From Chitinophagaceae bacterium (GTDB taxonomy: Bacteria; Bacteroidota; Bacteroidia; Chitinophagales; Chitinophagaceae), in the NCBI GenBank assembly GCA_016706055.1, contig JADJKL010000012.1, positions 186,001 through 250,000 on the forward strand: a DNA stretch of 64,000 nt, given 5' to 3'. Below the pieces are notes generated by a model, which saw only the letters and a program-made list of their open reading frames with translations, searched no databases and had not been told where the DNA came from. Shown piece after piece: positions 36,682-46,434 of this stretch. Made by a program: the position numbers and the translations under genes. Positions within the stretch are counted from its first letter, which is position 1; each line of letters opens with the position of its first letter.

Positions 36682-37670
36682 ATGCCCGACGCTAGCAGAA
36701 GAACTATTCGCCGCACAACCGTTATTTACTGGATGCTTTTGATTTATATCATAGCTGCTTTGGCTTGGTGGTTTATTTCATTAGAAAAGCAAAACACAAG
36801 AATTGCACAACTTCAGTATAATTCAATAAATATTGAAAAGAATTCTCTTTCTCCATCACAATTAACGGATAAGACATTTGCAATAGATAAAGAAGTAAAA
36901 AAAACACCTGGAAATATGTTGCAGAAGGAATTTCTTTCCTTATCCTTATTTTAATCGGTGCTGTATTTGTGTACCGTTCTATCAGTCGTCAATTAAAAAT
37001 ACAACAGCAGCAACAGAATTTCATGATGGCGATTACTCATGAATTAAAAACGCCAATTTCTGTTGCCCGGTTAAACCTGGAAACCTTACAGAAATACAAC
37101 CTGGATGAAGAAAAGAAACAAAAGATTATCCGCACTACATTGGATGAAACCTCCCGACTGGATTTTTTAACGAATAATATTTTAGTGGCGGCTCAGTTAG
37201 AAAGCAACAACTTTAAAGCAGAGAAAGAAGAACTTGATTTGACGGCTTTACTAAAAGATTGCATTCGTCAATTTAGCAACCGCTTTCCAGAAAGAGATTT
37301 TACAGAAGAAATAGAAGCCGATACAGATATTAAAGGCGATTCACTACTATTGCAAATGTTGATTAATAACCTGCTGGAAAATGCCGCAAAATATTCGCCT
37401 AAAGGCTCGCCAATCAGTACCAGTTTGAAAAAAATCAGATCAGGAATAGAATTACAGATAAAAGATGAAGGTATAGGAATCGACCAAGCGGAAAAAGATA
37501 AAATATTCAATAAATTTTATCGCATTGGCAGCGAAGCCACCCGTAAAACAAAAGGGACCGGCTTGGGTCTTTACCTTTGCCGTAAAATAGCCAAAGATCA
37601 TAATGGCGACATTACGATGACAAACAATGAACCACAGGGCAGTATTTTTGCCGTTACTTTTAAATCATGA
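36682..37670 (+). CDS. Two-component sensor histidine kinase, interrupted by a frameshift
   Basis: Inner-membrane kinase with two helices (WMLLIYIIAALAWWF and FLILILIGAVFVY), a short periplasmic part of about 50 residues, HisKA with the phospho-acceptor His in MMAITHELKTPI, and HATPase with LLENAAKYSPKG, DEGIGID and GTGLGLYLC. The gene is split: the first frame ends at 36954 and the second opens at 36969. Adding one A to the A8 run at 36897-36904 joins them (VKKNTWKYVAEGISFLIL). The stop overlaps the start of the response-regulator gene by four bases, so they form one operon and a cognate pair. The signal sensed is unknown. Confidence 0.88.
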
Positions 37671-38374
37671 ATGCAGAGAAGAAAACATCAATCTTACTGG
37701 TAGAAGATGAAGAAAATCTACATGAAGCCTTAAAGCTTAACCTAGAACTGGAAGGCTATGAAGTAACCTCAGCTATGGATGGAGCTGCGGCATTAAAAGC
37801 AGTTCAGTCAGAATATTTCGACCTTATTATTATGGATGTAATGCTCCCTGAAATGGACGGAATTACAGTTACAGAAACTGTTCGTATCAGTAACAATGAA
37901 GTGCCCATTTTAATTCTTAGTGCCAAAAACAGCAGTGCAGACAGAGTGCTTGGATTAAAAAAAGGAGCTGATGATTATTTGACCAAACCTTTTAACCTTG
38001 AAGAACTGTTACTGAGAGTTCACAAACTCATTAATAAGAATAAAAAGCTACAGGACAAATCAACTATCGGTGATTCATTTTCATTTGGTGGCAACAGTAT
38101 AGATTTTAAAGCACAGGAAGCCATAAAAGCGAATGGAGAGAAAATTCAACTAAGTAAGAAAGAAACGATGCTGTTGAAATTACTAATAGAAAATAAAAAT
38201 GAAGTAGTTCCCAGAGAAAAAATCCTACAATCTGTTTGGGGCTACAATGTGTACCCAACTACCAGAACCATTGATAACTTTATTCTCAACTTTAGAAAAT
38301 ATTTTGAAGAAGACAGCCGTAACCCAAAGTATTTCCATTCTGTAAGAGGCGTAGGTTATAAATACTCAGAGTAA
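37667..38374 (+). CDS. OmpR/PhoB family response regulator
   Basis: Transcriptional regulator paired with the upstream kinase. The receiver domain has the acidic pocket EDEEN and the phospho-acceptor Asp in LIIMDVMLPEMDG (near residue 54), Thr/Ser and Lys at ILILSAKNS and DDYLTKPF. The C-terminal winged helix (about 140-233) ends in FHSVRGVGYKY. The length of 235 residues is normal. The start ATG overlaps the kinase stop. The 3' end overlaps the convergent batD stop by nine bases. Confidence 0.96.
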   Translation: MNAEKKTSILLVEDEENLHEALKLNLELEGYEVTSAMDGAAALKAVQSEYFDLIIMDVMLPEMDGITVTETVRISNNEVPILILSAKNSSADRVLGLKKGADDYLTKPFNLEELLLRVHKLINKNKKLQDKSTIGDSFSFGGNSIDFKAQEAIKANGEKIQLSKKETMLLKLLIENKNEVVPREKILQSVWGYNVYPTTRTIDNFILNFRKYFEEDSRNPKYFHSVRGVGYKYSE

Positions 38375-40147
38375 GTTTAACTCAACTGCATTAATTACCT
38401 CTTTTGCTGACTGCAAGAGTGAATTTCTATCCTGCAATGGAGAAGCATTTGTGAATTGACCTGTTTCACATTCCGAAAGAATCATTTCAAGCTTATCAAT
38501 TATTTCTTTCGACAATCCTTTTTGTTCTACAGCGTAGATTAGTTTGTTTCTATTCATTTCACTTCCTTCTAGTTTAAAATTTTCAGCAAGGTATTTCCAA
38601 ATCGAGTGATATAAACTGCTGTAAAACTGATTATCAACCGTCTCAATTAATTCAGTAGCTGGTTGTAAAATCTCATCTGCGTCTGGTCTTTCAAACAGTT
38701 CATCATTCACTCTAGAAACAGTATCTTTTCTTTTTCCAAACCAATAGATCAAAACAAGAAGAACAAATCCTATTACAATTCCGGCTGCAATACGGCTTGA
38801 AGTTTTATTAGCTTCTGCTATTGATGTTTTGCTCTTTGTTTCAACTGGGTTTACTCTCTGTTCTTCAGAAACATCAAACTTTACTGTGTTGGTTGAAATA
38901 GTTTTATAGCTATTGCTGTCAATATCAAAATAATTAAATTGAATTGGTGGAACACTATGTTGCCCTCTCAAGGAACATACAAACGGAAATCGAAAAATTC
39001 GGGTTCCCGTTAAAGGAGAAATGCTCTTATCGAAATTGTCTTTAACAGTTGGTTCAAATGCATCAATTCCTTCAGGCCAGTTAATTGATGGCGCAGTCAG
39101 TTGAATAAAATTTCCAGTTCCACTGATGGTAACTTCCAGCATGCCCTCTTCATTTTTTGCCAAATCATCTTTCAATAAAGAAGCTGCAATAAAAAACCTA
39201 CCAGCTGCACCATTAAAATCAACAGGTTTATTCTTAGCTGGCGTTGGAGTTACATTGATTGTAACAGGCTCTGTGCTGATTGCTGTTTCATAGTAAACAT
39301 CACTGGTATTTTCAGGTTCATCTGTATTGCCAAACATTCCTTCTGCTATTTCCTGTTCGGTTTTTCTACTAACGGCTGTTCTGGAAAACTCCACTCTGTT
39401 TCTTATTTCCATTGGATCGATGGTAAATATTCCTGCTTGCAAAGGGAATAATTGCACTTTACGAATAGTGTGTACATCAAATAGTTTTCCATTAATCTTT
39501 TCAGCAAACACTTCCTTGTCGGATAAATTGATCATATCAAAAACAGAAAATCCATAAAATCCGGGATTTTTTACAATATCAGATTTTGATTCAAGGCATG
39601 AATATAATTTGAAAGTAGCTAGTACCGACTCACCTGCATAACATGTTTTCTTATCAACCTGTACTTTTAAAAATAAATTCTCCTTAATCTTTTTATACGG
39701 ATCTTCTCCCGGTCTTAAAAAGTAATTAGAAATTGAATTGTCATTTTCTTTTTTAGCAATTTGTATTGCTTCATTTTCTGAAATTACTATTAAGAAAACA
39801 TTATTACTTTGATAACTTCTGTTATTAACCGTTGCTTTAGCACCAAGTATTTCAAATTTTCCCGGCTTAATCGCTTCCAACGTATAAACAATATTGCTAA
39901 TTCGATTTTGCCCGGTTACGGAAGCAGAGGTAGTGTTGTAAATATTTGGGCCAGTTATAATTCGGAAATTTTCAAAAACAGGTGGCTTAAAATCATCAAC
40001 TACTTCTGCACCTTCAATAATGTATTGTACCTGGAAAGATGTGCCAGCAACCACTGGCCGTAATGGCACAACAGTGTTGAATGCAATTTGCGCCTTCAAG
40101 AAAAGGGGAAACAACAATATCCCTGTTATTACAACAATTTTCTTCAT
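38366..40147 (-). CDS. batD: BatD family protein
   Basis: Membrane protein of the Bat (Bacteroides aerotolerance) family. It has a signal peptide (LLFPLFLKAQ), extracytoplasmic beta-sandwich repeats (about residues 20-420, including VQVDKKTCYAGESVLATFKLYS), one membrane helix near 437-455 and a cytoplasmic C-terminal part. The length of 593 residues is typical. batA, batB, batC, batE and the MoxR ATPase are not adjacent, so this is a stand-alone copy. It overlaps the response-regulator gene tail to tail. Confidence 0.9.
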   Translation of the reverse strand: MKKIVVITGILLFPLFLKAQIAFNTVVPLRPVVAGTSFQVQYIIEGAEVVDDFKPPVFENFRIITGPNIYNTTSASVTGQNRISNIVYTLEAIKPGKFEILGAKATVNNRSYQSNNVFLIVISENEAIQIAKKENDNSISNYFLRPGEDPYKKIKENLFLKVQVDKKTCYAGESVLATFKLYSCLESKSDIVKNPGFYGFSVFDMINLSDKEVFAEKINGKLFDVHTIRKVQLFPLQAGIFTIDPMEIRNRVEFSRTAVSRKTEQEIAEGMFGNTDEPENTSDVYYETAISTEPVTINVTPTPAKNKPVDFNGAAGRFFIAASLLKDDLAKNEEGMLEVTISGTGNFIQLTAPSINWPEGIDAFEPTVKDNFDKSISPLTGTRIFRFPFVCSLRGQHSVPPIQFNYFDIDSNSYKTISTNTVKFDVSEEQRVNPVETKSKTSIAEANKTSSRIAAGIVIGFVLLVLIYWFGKRKDTVSRVNDELFERPDADEILQPATELIETVDNQFYSSLYHSIWKYLAENFKLEGSEMNRNKLIYAVEQKGLSKEIIDKLEMILSECETGQFTNASPLQDRNSLLQSAKEVINAVELNLL

Positions 40148-40230
40148 TGTTTATGCCGCTAATTTAGAATAGCAAATAGGAAGCCTTGATACTTATCTAT
40201 ATTAATGGGTTAATTCGATTTTCAGTGGTG

Positions 40231-40929
40231 TTAAAGATCTCCCAACTGTGGCCGTATAACAATTTCTTCCACACAAGCCTGCGGAGAAAGCTCAGTTGCT
40301 GCATATACCATTTTTGCAATATCAGTTGCTTCCATGATTCGTTTGTCTGTATTATCAAAATCACCCCACGAATCAGTAAGTGCGGCTCCGGGTTGAACAG
40401 TTGTTACCTTGATGCCATGTAGCTTCATCTCGTCCCGCAGGTTGATGCTAAATCCATTCATGGCAAACTTGCTAATGCTGTATGCTCCGCCATTATTATA
40501 AGCCTTCAATGCCGCAATGGAGCAAATATTAAATATATGGCCAGACTTTCTTTCCATCATTTTTGGCGAAAGCAATCTTGTAAGATGATAAGCACTGTAG
40601 AGATTTGTTTCGATATGACTTTCTAAACTTCCTTCTGGTTCGTCCAAAACATTGCCCGGTTGAAATATTCCTGCGTTGTTAACCACTACGTCGGGAACAG
40701 CAACGAATAAACACCAGTTTGCAAATGCAGCTACTTCTTCTTTCTTGCTAAGGTCAGCAGGTTTTGCTTTAATAGTAATCGCTGGAAATCGGGTTTGCAA
40801 ATCTTCCATTGTCTTGTACAAATTCACTTCGCCTCTTGAGCATAAAAAAAGATTATGTCCATTTGCTGCAAATATTTCTCCAATTGCCTTTCCGATACCT
40901 TTTGAAGCTCCGGTAATAATAATGTTCAT
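40231..40929 (-). CDS. Short-chain dehydrogenase/reductase
   Basis: NAD(P)-dependent SDR, substrate unknown. ITGASKGIGKAIGEIFA is the TGxxxGxG motif, VVNNAGI the NNAG motif, and ICSIAALKAYNNGGAYSISKFA supplies Ser, Tyr and Lys (YxxxK). The start is ATG 40929, which places the Rossmann motif at residue 6; the longer frame reaches into the divergent HAD gene. The length is 232 residues. An exact -7 box on the minus strand lies at 40972-40979. Confidence 0.92.
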   Translation of the reverse strand: MNIIITGASKGIGKAIGEIFAANGHNLFLCSRGEVNLYKTMEDLQTRFPAITIKAKPADLSKKEEVAAFANWCLFVAVPDVVVNNAGIFQPGNVLDEPEGSLESHIETNLYSAYHLTRLLSPKMMERKSGHIFNICSIAALKAYNNGGAYSISKFAMNGFSINLRDEMKLHGIKVTTVQPGAALTDSWGDFDNTDKRIMEATDIAKMVYAATELSPQACVEEIVIRPQLGDL

Positions 40930-40971
40930 TGAAATTGAATATTGATTATTGAAAATTTCCAGTTTCCTTTG

Positions 40972-40979
40972 CAAATCTA
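40972..40979 (-). promoter_or_regulatory. -7 promoter box of the SDR gene
   Basis: Minus-strand TAGATTTG, exact TAnnTTTG. A one-mismatch plus-strand box for the HAD gene, TTCCTTTG (40964-40971), directly abuts it, so the two divergent promoters overlap. Confidence 0.5.
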
Positions 40980-41686
40980 TGAAGTACAAACATCTTTTCT
41001 TCGATCTGGATCATACCATCTGGGATTTTGAAGCCAACAGTCGCACCACTTTAGTCGAATTATACGAAGAAATGAAGCTGAAGGAAAGAGGAGTGCATGA
41101 TTTCGATCTGTTTCACAAAAACTATCTAGCACACAATGAAAGGCTTTGGGAACGATATAGAAAAGGCTTTGTAAAGCAGGAAGAACTAAGAGTAAAAAGA
41201 ATGTGGCTCTCCTTACTCGATTTTAAAATTGCAGATGAGCCATTAGCCAAAAAAATGGGTGACCGTTTTCTGGAAATGCTGCCAACAAGAACAATACTAT
41301 TTCCATACACCATTGAAATACTCAATTACTTGACTGAAAAAAAATATGAATTACATCTCATCACCAATGGTTTTGAAAACACACAACATAGCAAGCTGAA
41401 ACATTCAGGTTTGAGTCCTTATTTCAAACAAGTGATTACATCTGAAGGAAGCAATAGTCTTAAACCAAATAAAGAGATATTTGATTTTGCTTTTCAAAAA
41501 ACAGGAGCAACTCCTGATGAAAGCATTATGATCGGCGATACAATGGAGGTTGATATTTTGGGTGCAATGAACGCAGGAATAGACCAAATTCATGTGAATC
41601 ATCTAACCAATGAACCTGAAAGCATCAATGGAAAACTGCCAACTCATACTGTTTATTCACTGAAAGAATTAGAAGGAATATTTTGA
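40979..41686 (+). CDS. HAD family hydrolase, YjjG-like nucleotidase
   Basis: Phosphatase of the HAD superfamily, closest in layout to YjjG, which removes phosphate from non-canonical pyrimidine nucleotides. Motif I is FFDLDHTIWD, motif II LITNGF, motif III/IV SLKPNKEIFDFAF and IMIGDTMEVDILGAMNAG. The start is ATG 40979 (MKYKHLFFDLD), since the longer frame begins within the divergent SDR promoter. The length is 235 residues. Substrate preference is inferred from family resemblance only. Confidence 0.9.
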   Translation: MKYKHLFFDLDHTIWDFEANSRTTLVELYEEMKLKERGVHDFDLFHKNYLAHNERLWERYRKGFVKQEELRVKRMWLSLLDFKIADEPLAKKMGDRFLEMLPTRTILFPYTIEILNYLTEKKYELHLITNGFENTQHSKLKHSGLSPYFKQVITSEGSNSLKPNKEIFDFAFQKTGATPDESIMIGDTMEVDILGAMNAGIDQIHVNHLTNEPESINGKLPTHTVYSLKELEGIF

Positions 41687-41689
41687 GAA

Positions 41690-42346
41690 TTACCAAGTAG
41701 CAATAGTAGTAACGCCGCCCTGTGGCTTATCTCCAATCTTTACATGAACTTTTGCATCTAAGGGAAGTAATAGATCAACTCTTGAGCCGAACTTTATAAA
41801 GCCCATTTCTTCGGTTTGCTTTACTTCTTGTCCGGCCTGTAAATAATTACAAATACGTTTTGCTAATGCTCCCGCAATTTGTTTTACCAAAATTTCTTTG
41901 CCATTCTTTTTATAAACAACAGAATGTCTTTCGTTTTCTGTAGAGGATTTAGGATGCCATGCCACCAAATATTTCCCTTTATGATACTGGTTGTACACTA
42001 CTTCGCCACTTACCGGATTACGGTTTACATGTACATTCAACGGACTCATAAAAATAGAAACCTGTATACGGCGGTCGGTAAAATATTCATCGGCTTGCAC
42101 TTCTTCAATCACTACCACTTTACCATCTGCCGGGGCGATAATACCATTCTCTTCAATTGTTAGCTTACGGTTCGGTATTCTGAAAAAAGAAATAAGAAAA
42201 AGAAGAAGACCGAGTGTAGCAATAAACAGCAGCAGGCTTATTATTGGTAACGAGGAGCTCATAAAATAAAATGAGACAATATTGATGATGCCGAATAATA
42301 TTACTCCGATGGCGATTGATTTATATCCTTCTTTGTGAATTGTCAT
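41690..42346 (-). CDS. psd: Phosphatidylserine decarboxylase (short form)
   Basis: Pyruvoyl enzyme converting phosphatidylserine to phosphatidylethanolamine. Two N-terminal membrane helices (about 12-30 and 33-53) are followed by the catalytic domain with APADGKVV, SIFMSPLNVHVNRNPVSG and the self-cleavage site Gly-Ser in GFIKFGSRVDLLLP near residue 188. The length of 218 residues is that of the short archaeal/Bacteroidota type. It follows cdsA, the enzyme for the CDP-diacylglycerol step of the same route. It also has its own exact -7 box 17 bases before the ATG. Confidence 0.96.
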   Translation of the reverse strand: MTIHKEGYKSIAIGVILFGIINIVSFYFMSSSLPIISLLLFIATLGLLLFLISFFRIPNRKLTIEENGIIAPADGKVVVIEEVQADEYFTDRRIQVSIFMSPLNVHVNRNPVSGEVVYNQYHKGKYLVAWHPKSSTENERHSVVYKKNGKEILVKQIAGALAKRICNYLQAGQEVKQTEEMGFIKFGSRVDLLLPLDAKVHVKIGDKPQGGVTTIATW

Positions 42347-42363
42347 TACTAATCAGTTGTAGG

Positions 42364-42371
42364 CAAATATA
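42364..42371 (-). promoter_or_regulatory. -7 promoter box of psd
   Basis: Minus-strand TATATTTG, exact TAnnTTTG, 17 bases before the psd start. Confidence 0.55.
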
Positions 42372-42423
42372 GTATGAAATGGGGAGTAGGGTTTGGGAAG
42401 TAGTTAGTAGGACTTTAGATCAA

Positions 42424-43311
42424 CTATTTTATAAGAAATTGAACATACACCCAAACAAACGGTGTGGCCAATAATAAAGAATCAAACCTGTCTAAAAAAC
42501 CACCATGGCCAGGCATTAAGGACCCGCTGTCTTTTACTCCTGTAGATCGTTTAAGTTTTGATTCTAATAAATCGCCAAAAGTACCGGTGATAGCAGCTAT
42601 CAATGCAATTGAACCGAATAAAAAGGCAATGGCAGTACTATTCATCGAATAGTGAACTTGAGGATACAAAAAAGCCATTACCACTACACACAGTATTACT
42701 CCCCCAATAGTTCCCTCCCATGTTTTTTTGGGCGATATCTTTGAAAGAGGTGTTTTACCAATAAATGATCCAACAATATAAGCCATGGTGTCATTAATCC
42801 AGATACTTGCTATAATTATTAACGGAAGAAAGTATCCTGTAATAAAAACTATAGTGCTGCTTACACGAATAGTAAAGTCGTTATATAAATCCATCATCAA
42901 TCCCCAACACAAAGAAATATATAACACTCCTAACACAGCATAGCCAAATGCTTTTACATTAATTGGGTTCTTTTGAAATATACCAGCTAGTAATAATGCA
43001 AATCCTGCTGCCGAAACGGGCAGTGAAATATTTTCTTTTAATCCATAACCACTGATATGATAAGCCGGGCTACAAAACCAAAGCATGATGCCATAGCCCA
43101 TCACCATCAATCCTAATTTGGTATAAGCATGAAACGAAGTTGAATGTATTTTTTCCGTCAGTTTCAAATATTCCCACCAGCACCCAAAATGAATGATGGA
43201 AAATAAAACAAGAAAGCTCCATTGATTCCATAGCAATCCAGCCAGCATAATAGCTACAAATACTATTGCCGTTAATGCTCTGGTGCGAAAGGTTTGAATA
43301 TTAAATGCCAT
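42424..43311 (-). CDS. cdsA: Phosphatidate cytidylyltransferase
   Basis: Makes CDP-diacylglycerol from phosphatidate and CTP for phospholipid synthesis. It has about seven membrane helices and the family signature SKLKRSTGVKDSGSLMPGHGG followed by LDRFD near the C-terminus. The length of 295 residues is usual. It lies 15 bases behind a CPBP-family gene and upstream of psd on the same strand. Confidence 0.96.
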   Translation of the reverse strand: MAFNIQTFRTRALTAIVFVAIMLAGLLWNQWSFLVLFSIIHFGCWWEYLKLTEKIHSTSFHAYTKLGLMVMGYGIMLWFCSPAYHISGYGLKENISLPVSAAGFALLLAGIFQKNPINVKAFGYAVLGVLYISLCWGLMMDLYNDFTIRVSSTIVFITGYFLPLIIIASIWINDTMAYIVGSFIGKTPLSKISPKKTWEGTIGGVILCVVVMAFLYPQVHYSMNSTAIAFLFGSIALIAAITGTFGDLLESKLKRSTGVKDSGSLMPGHGGFLDRFDSLLLATPFVWVYVQFLIK

Positions 43312-43326
43312 GAATTAATTAAATCA

Positions 43327-44281
43327 TTAATAGAATGGTGTGTTGCGCAAACTTTCATCTTTGCCCGCAGGAGGAGTTTCTTCTGCCGGCTTCACTGTTA
43401 TTTTTTTAAAAAAATAAAACAAAGCAATTAAAATCGGCAAGGCAAATATGCCATACCAAGAAGCATCGCCTGAATCATTCATGGCGTCTGCCACCGATTT
43501 ACCATTCATTTTAGTAGCATAAACTGCAGAAATAGCAATTGCATTATTAATAAAGTGAGCCAGTATACTTAGCCAAAGTTTTCCTGAATAATGATAGATG
43601 GCACCAAGCATCATTCCCAGAAAAACTCTTGATAAAAATCCATAGAAAGAAAAATGCGCCGCACTGAAAAGTATGCTTACAATAATAATTGCCAGCCATG
43701 GATTTTTTGTTGCACGGGATAAAAAATTTTGAAGACCGCCACGAAACAAAGCTTCTTCGCACAATGCAGGCAAAAAAGCCATAATGAAAATGGCGAGCAG
43801 GTATTCACCAAAATTATTCAGGCTTAAAATGGCGGAAGCTTGTTTTATATAATCCGCCTCCATTTTATCAAACCTTACTTTCCACGAAGCATCAACTGGA
43901 ATATGCTGATTAAAATAAGCAAGCCCTGCCGATACAAATAAGGCTGTTATTACAATTGCAAACACAACACTTATTTCCCGCCATTTTATCGTTCCTTTAA
44001 ATCCTAATAACTTCATCGGTCGTCTGTTCAAGATCTGCGCAGTCAATAATACAGGCAATAAAAATCCTACAACCGCAGTAATTATTTGAATCACTTTTAC
44101 AGCATTGCTGTTTGCAGGATTCGTCATTCCTTCTTCAATATTTAAAGCACTTTCTCCCGTCATCGCTGTCCATATTGGGAATACTAAGCAGACCCGCCAA
44201 AATGGTGCTGGCCACTACAAAAGCTATAAGCATAAAAAATCCGGCTAAATAAGAAATGCCTTTTGAATTACTATCGTACAT
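43327..44281 (-). CDS. CPBP family intramembrane metalloprotease, frameshift near the N-terminus
   Basis: Polytopic Abi/CPBP-type protease; substrate unknown. Motif 1 is EEALFRGGLQNFLS, motif 2 SAAHFSFYGFLSRVFLG, and motif 3 has HFINNA. The open frame begins at 44163, but an N-terminal membrane helix is coded upstream from ATG 44281 (MYDSNSKGISYLAGFFML). The two join if the GGG at 44177-44179 is GG (SIPIWTAMTGESA), so one base is probably extra. The product would be about 317 residues. cdsA follows closely. Confidence 0.86.
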
Positions 44282-44421
44282 AAACTTTGGCGATTAAAAT
44301 GTAAATTTGCAGGCTCAATAATAATAAACAAATTCCCATCTGAGATGGGATGACCCGCCTCCCCTTAAAGTTTTGAAAATTAAGGTAGTCGGGCAAGCAA
44401 AAATAGGTAATTACAGTTTGA

Positions 44422-45459
44422 ATGGTACGCATAGACAACATACAACTTCCTGACTTTCCGCTCCTTCTGGCGCCGATGGAGGATGTGAGTGATCCGCCTT
44501 TCCGGGCTGTTTGCAAGGATAAAGGTGCTGATTTGATGTACACCGAATTTATTTCCAGTGAAGGATTGATTAGGGATGCCATCAAAAGTCGAAAAAAACT
44601 CGACATTTTTGATTACGAAAGACCTGTTGGTATACAAATTTTTGGAGGCGATGAAGACAGCCTTGCGATGGCCGCAAAGATTGTTGAAGTAACAAACCCT
44701 GATTTGCTCGACATCAATTTCGGTTGCCCTGTAAAAAAAGTAGCATTGAAAGGTGCTGGTGCCGGTGTATTAAAAGATGTTGATTTAATGGTTCGCTTAA
44801 CAGACGCTGTTGTAAAATCTACGTCGTTACCTGTTACAGTAAAAACAAGATTGGGCTGGGATGATAACACAAGAAATATTGAAGAAGTAGCAGAACGTTT
44901 ACAGGATGTTGGTATAAAGGCTTTGGCGATTCATGGTCGTACCCGTTGCCAGATGTATAAAGGCGAAGCTGATTGGTCGCTGATTGCAAAAGTGAAAAAC
45001 AATCCAAGAATGAAGATTCCGATTTTTGGAAATGGCGATATTGATTCTCCAGAAAAAGCAGTTGAATATAAAAACCGATATGGTGTTGATGGCATTATGA
45101 TTGGCCGTGCTGCTATCGGTTATCCGTGGATATTTAATGAGATAAAACATTTTATTAAAACAGGTGAGCATTTACCATCTCCTACTATTGCAGATCGCAT
45201 TGCAGTATGCAGAAAACACCTGAATTTTTCTGTGCAATGGAAAGGACCTGTTGTAGGCATCAATGAAATGCGCCGACACTATGCTAATTATTTAAAAGGA
45301 TTGCCCAATATAAAAGAATTTCGCACCAGGCTTGTTACGTTACCTACAGAAGAACAAATAAATGAAGTGCTAAATGAAGTAGCTATAACCTACGAAGGAT
45401 TTGAGGTGGAAAAAACTCCGATTGAGTTAATTAACTACCATGAAAAATGTCCTGTATAG
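44422..45459 (+). CDS. dusB: tRNA-dihydrouridine synthase
   Basis: FMN enzyme that reduces uridine to dihydrouridine in tRNA. The start FPLLLAPMEDVSDPPFR, the catalytic Cys in DINFGCPVKKV (near residue 101), the HGRTRCQMYKGEADW stretch and IPIFGNGDI with GIMIGRAAIGYPWIF are diagnostic. The length of 345 residues fits the DusB group. It is divergent from the CPBP gene and convergent with a small membrane protein gene. Confidence 0.96.
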   Translation: MVRIDNIQLPDFPLLLAPMEDVSDPPFRAVCKDKGADLMYTEFISSEGLIRDAIKSRKKLDIFDYERPVGIQIFGGDEDSLAMAAKIVEVTNPDLLDINFGCPVKKVALKGAGAGVLKDVDLMVRLTDAVVKSTSLPVTVKTRLGWDDNTRNIEEVAERLQDVGIKALAIHGRTRCQMYKGEADWSLIAKVKNNPRMKIPIFGNGDIDSPEKAVEYKNRYGVDGIMIGRAAIGYPWIFNEIKHFIKTGEHLPSPTIADRIAVCRKHLNFSVQWKGPVVGINEMRRHYANYLKGLPNIKEFRTRLVTLPTEEQINEVLNEVAITYEGFEVEKTPIELINYHEKCPV

Positions 45460-45475
45460 AGTCGGGACGAAACAA

Positions 45476-45721
45476 CTAAGTCATCTTAATTCTCATAGCT
45501 CTCATCATCCCATAAATAGAAACTAACATCCAAGTTCCTTCCAAAATAACAAAAGGCCAGTAATTAATCAATAAAGATGCATAACAGGCAAGGCCTGCAC
45601 CAATAATATTCAATACAAAATAAAGCTTGCCATCATTCTTAATTAGTTTTTCTGTGCCCAGAAAATAAGCCATCAAAATAAGACCTACACCAATTGAGCC
45701 GATAATATCATTGTACATCAT
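45476..45721 (-). CDS. Small membrane protein, CBU_0592-like
   Basis: 81-residue protein with three predicted helices (about 5-22, 32-50 and 53-72). The pattern LIMAYFLGTEKLIKNDGKLYFVLNIIGAGLACYASLL is that of a small conserved membrane family without known function. It lies 18 bases behind the peroxidase gene on the same strand. Confidence 0.75.
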   Translation of the reverse strand: MMYNDIIGSIGVGLILMAYFLGTEKLIKNDGKLYFVLNIIGAGLACYASLLINYWPFVILEGTWMLVSIYGMMRAMRIKMT

Positions 45722-45739
45722 AAAAATAAATTTTTCAGA

Positions 45740-46434
45740 TTATTCATTAATTGCTTTCACCACATCATTATCAAGTGGTGAAATGGAAGGCCCGAAATAA
45801 TTGGTCAGCACTCCATTCTCATTCACAATGTATTTTGTAAAGTTCCAGGTCGGAGGTTTTGCATTCCAACCGTTCATAGTTGAGTCTGTTAGCCATTGAT
45901 ATGCCAAATTTTGTTCCAGTGTTTTTACAACCGAACTTTTTTGCATCAATGGGAATGTAACGCCGTAATTTTTTTTACAAAACGAAGCTATCTCTTCATC
46001 AGTTCCTTTTCCTGTTCTTTAAAATCGTTAGCTGGAAATCCCAGAACAATCAACTTGTCTTTGTAGTCATCAGCCAACTTTTGCAGGTCAGTGTATTGAT
46101 TGGTGTAACCACAATCACTGGCAGTGTTAACCAACATTACTTTCTTTCCTTTTAGGTCGGCAAAATCAAGTGTATCACCATTATTTAATAGTCCTTTCAG
46201 CGAATAAAAAGAAACTGGTGGTTGTTTATTTCCCCCAAGTTCTTTTGTGTTCTTTCCGGTAAGTTTTGTGAACCACATCAATGCCGGATAAACTGCTTTT
46301 AATAATTTTTGCCTGTATGTCATATTTATAGAATTACGATTTACAATTTCTACATAAACAGCGAATGCTGCTATTAATACTAGTAGAACAATTATAAATC
46401 GTTTTAGTTTTTCATTTTCCCCTTGTGGGATCAC
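45740..46434 (-). CDS. Membrane-anchored glutathione peroxidase family protein, frameshifted
   Basis: Second peroxidase of the glutathione-peroxidase fold. The first frame (46434-45988) has an N-terminal membrane anchor (about residues 11-27) and VNTASDCGYTNQY with the peroxidatic Cys; it ends in FPANDFKEQEKELMKR. The second frame carries WNFTKYIV with the conserved Trp. One more A in the minus-strand A4 run at 46007-46010 restores EQEKGTDEEIASFCKKNYGVTFPL and a single protein of about 231 residues. Its start overlaps the aldehyde dehydrogenase stop by four bases, so the two are co-transcribed; a shared role in oxidative or aldehyde stress is an inference. Confidence 0.85.
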